Assembly: GCF_000964525.1 (NCBI RefSeq)
Contig: NZ_BAZG01000023.1
Coordinates: 1 to 40,174, forward strand
Source of the DNA: Anaeromyxobacter sp. PSR-1
Lineage (GTDB): Bacteria > Myxococcota > Myxococcia > Myxococcales > Anaeromyxobacteraceae
Direction: 5' to 3'
Length of the DNA stretch: 40,174 bases
The notes beneath the pieces were generated by a model. That model did not search any database. It saw nothing but the letters and a program-made list of their open reading frames with translations, and was not told the DNA's origin. Below, one piece after another: positions 10,673-17,318 of this stretch; positions within the stretch are counted from its first letter, which is position 1, and each line of letters begins with the position of its first letter. Position numbers and translations under genes: made by a program.

Positions 10673-10707
10673 GGCCCGGGTGGGCGCGAGCTTTTCGCGG
10701 GGGCGCG

Positions 10708-10749
10708 CGCAAGCGCTGCGGCGCCGGGCCGGCGGACGCAAGCGCTGCG
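10708..10749. repeat. Two 13-bp direct repeats in a divergent intergenic region
   Basis: CGCAAGCGCTGCG occurs at 10708-10720 and again at 10737-10749, start to start 29 bases. Each contains the palindromic core AGCGCT. They lie between the divergent radical SAM gene and the sulfur operon, about 105-145 bases upstream of the latter's ATG. They could be operators for a regulator of the molybdoenzyme operon. This is inferred from exact repetition and location only. Confidence 0.5.
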
Positions 10750-10756
10750 TGCGTGC

Positions 10757-10781
10757 GGAATCACACGAGAAAATCGATTCC
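10757..10781. promoter_or_regulatory. Inverted repeat upstream of the sulfur operon
   Basis: GGAATC (10757-10762) and GATTCC (10776-10781) form an inverted repeat around an AT-richer 13-base centre, in an otherwise GC-rich gap. It could be a regulator site or an upstream promoter element. No convincing -35/-10 pair for the molybdoenzyme gene was found. Confidence 0.25.
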
Positions 10782-10853
10782 GGGCGAGAATCGGCGCGGG
10801 CCCTTCGCGGCTCCATCGCAGCGGCCGGCGGTGCCGCCGGCGGGGAGCGCGAG

Positions 10854-13073
10854 ATGGCGGAGGACGGCGTGCGCATCGGGCGGAGGACGTTCCTGGAGCT
10901 GGCGGCGGCGGGCGCGGCCGCGGGCGCCGCGGCGGCGCCGGGGCGCGCGGACGCGTTCGGCCTGGCGCAGGCCGACGACGCGCTGCCGCCGGAGCGAGAG
11001 GTCCCGACGTTCTGCGAGCTGTGCTTCTGGAACTGCGGCGCGGTGGCCCGCGTGCGGAAGAACCGGGTGCTCTCGTTGCGCGGCCACCCGCGCTACCCGA
11101 ACGCGAACGGCAAACTGTGCGGTCGCGGGCAGGCCGGGGCCGCCTCGGTGGTGGACGGGGACCGGCTCACGCACCCGATGATCCGGACCGGCGCGCGCGG
11201 CGAGGGGAAGTTCCGGCGCGCCGGCTGGAACGAGGCGTACCAGGTGATCGCGCAGGGCTTCCGCGCCATCAAGGCGCGCCACGGCGCCGAGGCGCTCGCG
11301 CTGTTCTACCACGGCAGCGGCGGGCCCCTGCTCCGGCAGCTGCTGGTGGCGTACGGCTCGCCGAACTACGCGGGCCCCTCGTACGCACAGTGCAAGGGGG
11401 CCCGCAACGTCGGCTACCAGCTCACCTTCGGCGAGAAGCTGGTTTCGCCCGAGCCCATCGACCTCGAGAACGCGCGCGCCGTGGTGCTGTTCGGCTCGCA
11501 CCTCGGCGAGAACGCGCACAACGGCCAGGTGCAGGAGCTGGTGAAGGCGCGCGCCCGCGGCGCGTCGCTGGTGGTGCTGGACCCGCGCCTCTCCACCGTC
11601 GCCTCCAGGGCCGACGTGTGGCTCCCCATCCGCCCGGGCGGCGACACCGCGGTGATCCTGGCCTGGCTGCACCTCCTCGTGGCCGAGCGGACGTACGATC
11701 GCGCCTTCGTGGAGGCGCGCACCACCGGCTTCGACCGGCTGGCGGCGCACGTGGCGCCGTTCGACCCGGCCTGGGCGGCGGAGCGCGCCGGCGTGCCGGC
11801 GCAGCGGATCGTGGACGCGTATCGCCTCATGGTGAAGGCCATGCCGGCGGTGGTCGTCCACCCGGGCCGGCACACCGCCTGGTACGGCGAGGAGGACACC
11901 CAGCGCGCCCGCGCCCAGGCCATCCTCTCCGCGCTGCTCGGCGCGTGGTGGCGGCCCGGCTCCACCTACCGGACCGAGCGCGCCGCGGTGGGCGACTACC
12001 CCACGCCGGACTTCCCCGACCTGCCCCGCAACGTGGACCAGGCCGCCGGCCGGTTCCCGTTCGCGGAGGAGGTCACCACCAACGGCATCCGCGACGCCAC
12101 CCGCACCGGCAAGCCGTACCCGGTGAAGGGCTGGTTCGTGCACGGGACCAACCTCGTGCAGGCGATGCCCAACGTGCGCGAGACGCGCGAGGCGATCGCG
12201 AACCTCGACCTGCTGGTGGTCTGCGACGTCGCGCCCACCGAGATCACCCAGTACGCCGACGTGCTGCTCCCGGAGGACACCTACCTCGAGCGCTACGACG
12301 ACCTCTCGCTCGGCTTCACGCGCACGCCGTACGTGGGCCTGCGCCAGCCGGCGGTGGCCTCGCCGCACGACACGCGCCCGGCGTGGCGCATCGCGAAGGA
12401 GCTGGGGACCGCGCTCGGCGTGGGCGACTTCTTCCCCTGGGCGACGTTCGAGGACTACCTCGAGGTCCGGCTCGCCTCTGCGGGGCTGTCGCTCGACGCG
12501 CTGAAGCGCGACGGGATCGCGCTCGTCCCGCGCAAGACGCCGCTCTACCTCGGCGACGGCGAGGACTACCGGTTCCACACGCCGTCCGGGAAGGTCGAGC
12601 TCTGGTCGCAGCGGCTCGCCGACGCGGGCTTCGATCCGCTCCCGGTCTGGAAGGGCCCGCCGCCGCCGCCGCCCGGGCGCTTCCGGCTGCTCTACGGCCG
12701 CAGCCCGCTCCACACGTTCGGCCGCACGCAGAACAACCCCATCCTGTTCGACCTCGAGCCGGAGAACACGCTCTGGATGAGCCCGGGGGACGCGGCCGCG
12801 CTGGGGCTCGCGGCCGGGGAGCGCGTGATGGTCGGGAACGCCCACGGCGGCGAGACCGGGCCGCTGCCCTTGCACGTCACCGAGCGGATGCCGGACGGCG
12901 CCGTGTACATGGTCCACGGCTTCGGCCACTGGGCCCACCGGCTCCACCGCGCCCGCGGGCGGGGCGGCGACGACACGGCCGTGATCGACGACTACGCCGT
13001 GGACCCGATCAGCGGCTCGACCGGCATGCGCACGCAGCTCGTCACGGTGCGCCGCGCGGCGGAGGTGGCGTGA
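10854..13073 (+). CDS. Molybdopterin oxidoreductase, PsrA/PhsA-like (thiosulfate/polysulfide reductase type) catalytic subunit
   Basis: 739 residues. A Tat signal is visible (GRRTFLEL at about 9-16, then an Ala-rich core), so the enzyme acts in the periplasm. The N-terminal [4Fe-4S] ligands are C54, C57, C61 and C89. C180 in SYAQCKG is the probable Mo ligand. The usual bis-MGD contacts follow (LFGSHLGEN, VVLDPRLS, WLPIRPGGD), and a C-terminal domain with HTFGRTQNN binds the second pterin. A GGGGAG ribosome site lies 6 bases before the ATG. The neighbours are a fused Fe-S/cytochrome b subunit, YeeE/YedE transporters and a rhodanese, so the substrate is probably thiosulfate, polysulfide, tetrathionate or a related sulfur compound. 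Other DMSO-reductase-family substrates remain possible. Confidence 0.88.
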   Translation: MAEDGVRIGRRTFLELAAAGAAAGAAAAPGRADAFGLAQADDALPPEREVPTFCELCFWNCGAVARVRKNRVLSLRGHPRYPNANGKLCGRGQAGAASVVDGDRLTHPMIRTGARGEGKFRRAGWNEAYQVIAQGFRAIKARHGAEALALFYHGSGGPLLRQLLVAYGSPNYAGPSYAQCKGARNVGYQLTFGEKLVSPEPIDLENARAVVLFGSHLGENAHNGQVQELVKARARGASLVVLDPRLSTVASRADVWLPIRPGGDTAVILAWLHLLVAERTYDRAFVEARTTGFDRLAAHVAPFDPAWAAERAGVPAQRIVDAYRLMVKAMPAVVVHPGRHTAWYGEEDTQRARAQAILSALLGAWWRPGSTYRTERAAVGDYPTPDFPDLPRNVDQAAGRFPFAEEVTTNGIRDATRTGKPYPVKGWFVHGTNLVQAMPNVRETREAIANLDLLVVCDVAPTEITQYADVLLPEDTYLERYDDLSLGFTRTPYVGLRQPAVASPHDTRPAWRIAKELGTALGVGDFFPWATFEDYLEVRLASAGLSLDALKRDGIALVPRKTPLYLGDGEDYRFHTPSGKVELWSQRLADAGFDPLPVWKGPPPPPPGRFRLLYGRSPLHTFGRTQNNPILFDLEPENTLWMSPGDAAALGLAAGERVMVGNAHGGETGPLPLHVTERMPDGAVYMVHGFGHWAHRLHRARGRGGDDTAVIDDYAVDPISGSTGMRTQLVTVRRAAEVA

Positions 13074-14548
13074 TGGCCCGCCACGCCCTGCTGATCGACC
13101 TCGACCTGTGCGTCGGCTGCAAGGCCTGCGTCTCGGCCTGCAAGGAGCAGTGGGACTCCGGCCCCGGCGCGGCGCGCGACTGGGTCCACACCTTCGAGAC
13201 CGGCACGCGCGCCGGCGGCGACCTCGCCGTCACGTTCTACCCGGGCACGTGCATGCAGTGCGAGGCGCACCCGTGCACGGTGGACTGCCCGACCGGCGCG
13301 ACGTCCGTGGACGCGAACGGCGTGGTGGTGGTGGACGCCGACGTGTGCATCGGCTGCGGCAACTGCGTCGCGGCCTGCCCGTACGGCGCCCGGCACGTGG
13401 ACCCGGTGAAGAAGGTGGTCGAGAAGTGCAACCTCTGCGCGCCGTTCGTGGCGCGCGGCGAGCAGCCGGCCTGCGTCGAGACCTGCCCGGCCGAGTGCCG
13501 CGTCTTCGGCGACCTCGACGACCCCGGTTCGGCCGTGTCCGTCGCCGCCGCGGCGCGGGGCGCGCGCCCGCTGGCGGTGCCCGGGATCGACGTGCGCCCG
13601 CGCACGCTCTACGCCGGCGACCGCCCGCGCGACCTCGTGCTCGCCCAGGGGATCGCCCGGCCGCCGCGGACCGGCTGGCTGACCTCGGCCTGGGACGGCG
13701 CGGCCCGGCCGCTGACGCGCGCGGTGGTCCCCGGCCTCGGCGCGCTCTCGATCGGCGGGGGCCTGCTGGTGAACCTGAAGGCGCGCGTGGACCGCGTGCG
13801 CCGCGAGGAGGCCGAGGGCGCGTGCGCGCTGCCGCCGCCCCCGCCGCGCACGCTGCACCGCCACCCGGCGGGCCTGCGCGCGCTCCACTGGCTGAACGCG
13901 CTCTCCTGGATCGCGCTGCTCGTCTCCGGCGCCGGCCTGCTCTCCGCGGCGCGCTTCGCGCTCCTCGGGCCCGCGGTCGCCGACGCCATCGCCGGGGCGC
14001 TGGGCGGGCGGGCCTCGCTCCTCCGGCTCCACGTGGTGTGGGGGCTGGCCTGGGCCGCGGTGGTGATCCCGCTGTTCCTGCTGTTCAAGGGCGGCCTGCG
14101 CCACGTCTGGGAGGACGTGCGGGTGACCCGCGACGACCTCGCCTGGCTCGTCCGGAAGCCGCTCGCCCTGGCGGGCGCGTGGCGCGGCCCGCTGCCGCCG
14201 CAGGACAAGTACAACGCCGGCCAGAAGCTGTTCGCGGTGCTCGTGCTGATCGCCACCGCGACCATCGTCGCGAGCGGCCTGGTGATGACGTTCCACCTCG
14301 GGCCGGCGCCGGTGGTCTCGGCCGCGGTCGTGGTGCACGGGCTCGCCATCGCGCTCGTGGCCGCCGGCCTGGCGGTGCACCTCACCATGGCGGTGGTCAT
14401 CGCCGACGAGCGCCCGGCGCTGCGCTCGATGATCACCGGCCGGATCGACCTCGCCCACGCGGCCCGCCACAGCGCGAAGTGGGTGGCGAGGGCCGCGAAC
14501 GAGCCGCACCCCGGGGCGCCTGGCGCCGCGGACGCGAAGGAGGAGTGA
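13073..14548 (+). CDS. Fused four-cluster ferredoxin subunit and cytochrome b561/FdnI-type membrane subunit
   Basis: 491 residues combining two subunits that are usually separate. Residues 1-150 are a PsrB/DmsB-type ferredoxin with four Cys groups (13/16/19/23, 60/63/68/72, 92/95/98/102, 119/122/134/138). A hydrophobic stretch at about 217-233 recalls the C-terminal anchor helix of FdnH-like proteins. Residues about 268-460 resemble formate dehydrogenase gamma cytochrome b, with helices near 270-292, 318-338, 384-406 and 418-440 and His candidates H272, H320, H422 and H436. It should carry electrons between quinol and the molybdoenzyme. Its ATG overlaps the previous stop (TGATG). There is no N-terminal signal, so the Fe-S domain would need to be exported by another route. 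Confidence 0.88.
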   Translation: MARHALLIDLDLCVGCKACVSACKEQWDSGPGAARDWVHTFETGTRAGGDLAVTFYPGTCMQCEAHPCTVDCPTGATSVDANGVVVVDADVCIGCGNCVAACPYGARHVDPVKKVVEKCNLCAPFVARGEQPACVETCPAECRVFGDLDDPGSAVSVAAAARGARPLAVPGIDVRPRTLYAGDRPRDLVLAQGIARPPRTGWLTSAWDGAARPLTRAVVPGLGALSIGGGLLVNLKARVDRVRREEAEGACALPPPPPRTLHRHPAGLRALHWLNALSWIALLVSGAGLLSAARFALLGPAVADAIAGALGGRASLLRLHVVWGLAWAAVVIPLFLLFKGGLRHVWEDVRVTRDDLAWLVRKPLALAGAWRGPLPPQDKYNAGQKLFAVLVLIATATIVASGLVMTFHLGPAPVVSAAVVVHGLAIALVAAGLAVHLTMAVVIADERPALRSMITGRIDLAHAARHSAKWVARAANEPHPGAPGAADAKEE

Positions 14549-14549
14549 C

Positions 14550-15065
14550 GTGGAGCAGCGACCGTACTGGAACCCGTACAAGGCCGGCTTCCTGCTGGGC
14601 CTGGTGCTCCTCGGCAGCTTCGTGCTGACCGGGCGCGGCCTGGGCGCGAGCGGGTCGTTCAAGCACGTGGTGGCGGCCGGGCTGCACGCCGTGTCGCCGA
14701 CCTGGACCGAGGAGAACGTCAGCGTGGGCCGGTTCTTCGCCGATCCGTCGCGCGCCTCGATGGACGACTGGATCGTCTGGCTCACCGCCGGCACGCTGCT
14801 CGGCGGCGCGGTCGCCGTGATCACCGCGCGGCGCTTCAAGGCCGAGACGGTGATGGGCCCGCGGGCCGACCGGCGCTGGCGCTGGGTGCTGGCGGGGGCG
14901 GGCGGGGCGCTGGCCGGCTTCGGGGCGCAGCTCGCCCGCGGCTGCACCAGCGGCCAGGCGCTCACCGGCGGCGCGCAGCTCGCGCTGGGGAGCTGGCTGT
15001 TCATGTTCTGCGTCTTCGGCGGCGCCTACGCCCTCGCGTGGTTCGTCCGCCGCCAGTGGATCTAG
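14550..15065 (+). CDS. YeeE/YedE family half-transporter (first of two)
   Basis: 171 residues with four to five membrane helices. The GAQLARGCTSGQ segment with C132 is the hallmark of the YeeE/YedE (sulf_transp) family, whose studied member TsuA (YeeE) takes up thiosulfate through conserved cysteines. At about half the size of TsuA, it probably pairs with the next gene's product. The GTG start is one base after the preceding stop, so it belongs to the same operon. Likely role: moving a sulfur compound across the inner membrane for, or away from, the reductase. The direction is unknown. Confidence 0.85.
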   Translation: MEQRPYWNPYKAGFLLGLVLLGSFVLTGRGLGASGSFKHVVAAGLHAVSPTWTEENVSVGRFFADPSRASMDDWIVWLTAGTLLGGAVAVITARRFKAETVMGPRADRRWRWVLAGAGGALAGFGAQLARGCTSGQALTGGAQLALGSWLFMFCVFGGAYALAWFVRRQWI

Positions 15066-15075
15066 GAGGCACGCC

Positions 15076-15732
15076 GTGGAAGGCCCTCTCTCCGTCGTCC
15101 TCCGGTTCTCCCACCCGGTCGAGATGATCGTCTCGGTGCTGGTGGGCATGGGCTTCGGCTTCGCGCTGGAGCGCGCCGGCTTCGGCACCGCCCGCAACCT
15201 CGCCGCCATCTTCTACGGCCGCGACTTCCGCGTGCTGCGGGTGATGTTCACCGCCATCGTCACGGCGATGATCGGCGTCTACTTCCTCGACCTCGCCGGG
15301 CTCGTGCCGATCTCCACGCTCGGCATCCTCGACACGTTCCCCGCCGCCCAGGCGGTGGGCGGGCTCCTGGTCGGCGCCGGCTTCATCGTGGGCGGCTACT
15401 GCCCGGGCACCTCGCTGGTCGGGGCGGTCTCGGGCAAGCTCGACGCGCTGCTGTTCATCGGCGGCCTGCTCGTCGGCACGCTGGTCTACACGCTCGGCGC
15501 CGACACGTTCGCGCCGCTCGCCGACGCCGGCGGGCGCGGCCGGGTGCTGCTGCACGAGTGGCTGCGCCTCCCGTCCGGCGTGGTGGTGTTCGCCGTGGCG
15601 CTGTTCGCGGTGGGCGCGTTCTGGGCGGTGGGCCGCATCGAGCGGCGGGTGAACCGCCGCGCCGCGCCGGCGGGGCAGGGGCCGCAGTCGGTGCCGGCCG
15701 GCGCCGCCGCCGCGGAGAGGAGGGCGCCGTGA
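15076..15732 (+). CDS. YeeE/YedE family half-transporter (second of two)
   Basis: 218 residues and about five membrane helices. It carries the family motif GGYCPGTSLVG with C109, and FGFALERAGFG near the N-terminus. A strong ribosome site (TAGGAGG at 15063-15069) precedes the GTG at 15076. The pair of half-size YeeE/YedE genes is a known arrangement in bacteria that oxidise or reduce sulfur compounds. Its stop overlaps the start of the rhodanese gene by 4 bp, tying the three together. The last 30 residues are Ala/Arg/Pro-rich, cytoplasmic and without recognised function. Confidence 0.85.
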   Translation: MEGPLSVVLRFSHPVEMIVSVLVGMGFGFALERAGFGTARNLAAIFYGRDFRVLRVMFTAIVTAMIGVYFLDLAGLVPISTLGILDTFPAAQAVGGLLVGAGFIVGGYCPGTSLVGAVSGKLDALLFIGGLLVGTLVYTLGADTFAPLADAGGRGRVLLHEWLRLPSGVVVFAVALFAVGAFWAVGRIERRVNRRAAPAGQGPQSVPAGAAAAERRAP

Positions 15733-16385
15733 GGATCACGAACCGGACCGGGGCCGCCGCGCTCGTCGGCGCGGCCGCCGCCTACCTCGTGCTGGCGCTC
15801 GCCACCGGGCACTCGGCCCGCGCCGAGCTCCCGCCCGACCTGACGCCGCCGCCGGCGGACGCCGCGCTCGACGTGTGGAAGGCCGCCGCCGGCGTGGTCC
15901 AGGCGGCGGGGCGGGCGGCGGTGCTGGACGTGCGCCCCGCCGACGCCTACGCCCGCTACCACCTCCCCGGCGCGGAGAGCCTGCCGGGCGCGTCCGCCGA
16001 GGACGTCCTGGCCCGCGCCCGCGGCCGGCCGTTCACGCTCGTCTACGCCGGCAAGGACGACGTCGCGCTCCGGCTCGTGCAGGAGGCGCGGCGCGCCGAC
16101 GCCGGCGCGCGGGTCCACTACCTCGTGGACGGTGCGCGCGCCTGGTACCTGGCGCTGGCGCTGCCGGTGCCGCTGTTCGCCGAGGGCGCGCCGCCCGCGG
16201 GCTACGCCGAGGCGCTGGCGACGGCGCAGGCCGCCCTGGCGTCGCCGGGCGCCGACCGCGTGGCGCCGGGCCTCGAGGCGCTCCAGACGCTGGCGCGGCT
16301 CGACTTCCGGCCGGATCTGCTGAAGGCCGGCGGAAAGCCGAAGGCGGGGGGCGCGAAGAAGAAGATCTCCGGCGGCTGCGGGTAG
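15729..16385 (+). CDS. Exported rhodanese-like protein with SoxY-like C-terminal GGCG tail
   Basis: 218 residues. Residues 1-32 look like a Sec signal ending at HSARA, so the protein is periplasmic. A rhodanese fold follows at about 45-150 (VLDVRPADAYARYHLPGA, then VYAGKDD and DGARAWYLA). The loop that normally holds the catalytic Cys reads VYAGKDD, with Ala107 there instead. The only Cys is C217, in the C-terminal KKKISGGCG, joined by a Gly/Lys-rich linker (about 198-212). SoxY carries sulfur intermediates on a Cys in a C-terminal GGCGG, so a swinging-arm sulfur carrier is a reasonable inference. The GTG start overlaps the YedE stop by 4 bp. It may be the final gene of the reductase operon. 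Confidence 0.85.
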   Translation: MRITNRTGAAALVGAAAAYLVLALATGHSARAELPPDLTPPPADAALDVWKAAAGVVQAAGRAAVLDVRPADAYARYHLPGAESLPGASAEDVLARARGRPFTLVYAGKDDVALRLVQEARRADAGARVHYLVDGARAWYLALALPVPLFAEGAPPAGYAEALATAQAALASPGADRVAPGLEALQTLARLDFRPDLLKAGGKPKAGGAKKKISGGCG

Positions 16386-16407
16386 CGGACACGTCCCGGG
16401 GCCGGCC

Positions 16408-16428
16408 GGCGCGGCACCTCGCCGCGCC
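16408..16428 (+). terminator. Hairpin after the rhodanese gene
   Basis: GGCGCGGC (16408-16415) and GCCGCGCC (16421-16428) form an 8-bp stem with a 5-base loop, 22 bases after the rhodanese stop and before the ArsR gene. It is followed by CTTCCC rather than a clear U-tract. It may separate the sulfur operon from the regulator gene. Confidence 0.45.
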
Positions 16429-16449
16429 CTTCCCGGGCGGGGCTGCCGA

Positions 16450-16455
16450 TAGAGT
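16450..16455 (+). promoter_or_regulatory. -10 element of the ArsR-family gene (leaderless type)
   Basis: TAGAGT ends 6 bases before the GTG at 16462. The -35 region is weak. A transcript starting about 7 bases downstream would begin at the GTG itself. Confidence 0.45.
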
Positions 16456-16461
16456 CGGGCG

Positions 16462-16770
16462 GTGTCCGCACCCCCGCCGCTTCCCGTCTTCGCCGACCCC
16501 GCGCGCGCCGAGCGCGTCGCCGCGGTGCTGAAGGCCGTCGCCCACCCGCTGCGCCTGCGGCTCGTGGCCCTGCTCTGCCAGGGGGACGAGACCGTCGGCG
16601 GCCTGGCCGGGCGGCTCGGCGCCGATCCGGTCATCGTCTCCCAGCAGCTCCGCGTGCTGCGCGATCACGGCCTGGTCGCGGCCGCGCGCGACGGCGGGTT
16701 CGCGCGCTACCGCATCGCGGAGGAGAACCTGCGCGGCCTGGTGCACTGCATGGAGCGCTGCCGCCGGTGA
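16462..16770 (+). CDS. ArsR-family winged-helix transcriptional regulator
   Basis: 102 residues, a typical ArsR/SmtB length. The winged helix is clear: AHPLRLRLVALL, then VGGLAGRLGADPVIVSQQLRVLRDHGLV, with a short wing. Cysteines are C39 (LLCQGDE), C96 and C100 (HCMERC). The classic ArsR CVC metal box is absent. A Cys near the end of helix 2 plus Cys near the C-terminus resembles SqrR/BigR-type persulfide sensors, which fits its place next to a sulfur operon. It could repress that operon and itself until reactive sulfur oxidises the thiols. A metal-sensing role remains possible. Confidence 0.9.
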   Translation: MSAPPPLPVFADPARAERVAAVLKAVAHPLRLRLVALLCQGDETVGGLAGRLGADPVIVSQQLRVLRDHGLVAAARDGGFARYRIAEENLRGLVHCMERCRR

Positions 16771-16794
16771 GGGGCCCGCCCCGAGGCGCGCCGC

Positions 16795-17247
16795 CTACGG
16801 TCGGGAGCGCGCGCCGGGGAGGGGACCGGGCTCGCGGGCGCCCATCGAGGCGAGCCCGAACGCCAGGAAGTACATCACGGCCACCAGCGGCGCGGTCCGC
16901 GCGAACTCGGAGGGCGGGCCGAACAGCGTCTCCGGGTGGCCGCTCGCCGCGATGCGGGTCAGGAACGCGTAGAACGACTGGCGCATCGCCGCGGCGGCCG
17001 CGCCGTAGATCACGATCCAGCCCAGGCCGCGCAGGCGCCAGCCGAACAGGAAGCAGACGATGATCTCCGGGACGACCTGGGCGCCGAGCATCCAGGGCGG
17101 CACCTCGGGCGACACCGCGATCCACGGCAGGATCATCTGCTCGTGGATGACGTAGTGCTCGAGCAGGAGCGCGAGCAGCAGCGCGCCCAGCGTGGCCCCG
17201 AGCCACCCCACCTCGCGCCCCCGCGCGCCGGCGGTTCCCCCATCCAT
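16795..17247 (-). CDS. Small integral membrane protein of unknown function
   Basis: About 150 residues with three or four hydrophobic segments: a first one ending in LLLEHYVIHEQMILPW, a second around PEIIVCFLFGW, a third around WIVIYGAAAAAM, and a last one around PLVAVMYFLAFGL. I do not recognise the family. It lies alone on the minus strand between the ArsR gene and lpxB, both on the plus strand. I chose the ATG at 17247; a GTG at 17259 would add four residues. Neither has a good ribosome site. Coding is supported by the regular hydrophobic pattern and strong third-position GC rather than by a known motif. Confidence 0.65.
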   Translation of the reverse strand: MDGGTAGARGREVGWLGATLGALLLALLLEHYVIHEQMILPWIAVSPEVPPWMLGAQVVPEIIVCFLFGWRLRGLGWIVIYGAAAAAMRQSFYAFLTRIAASGHPETLFGPPSEFARTAPLVAVMYFLAFGLASMGAREPGPLPGARSRP

Positions 17248-17304
17248 GTGCGACAGCACATCACGGATCGGCCTCCGGGGCCAGACCGTCCAGGGGCGGC
17301 GTGC

Positions 17305-17310
17305 TATATA
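17305..17310 (+). promoter_or_regulatory. -10 element of lpxB (near-leaderless)
   Basis: TATATA is conspicuous in this GC-rich DNA and ends 8 bases before the TTG at 17319. No good -35 is seen. Its position argues against the upstream in-frame GTG at 17301 as the start. Confidence 0.5.
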
Positions 17311-17318
17311 GCCCGCGC

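Noticed and set aside
10643-13072. Upstream extension of the fused Fe-S/cytochrome b frame
   Set aside because: It overlaps the molybdoenzyme gene in another frame and is Arg/Gly/Ala-rich. Real similarity begins at the ATG at 13073.
17301-17318. GTG at 17301 as the lpxB start
   Set aside because: It would place the TATATA -10-like hexamer inside the coding sequence. The TTG at 17319 gives the family-like N-terminus.
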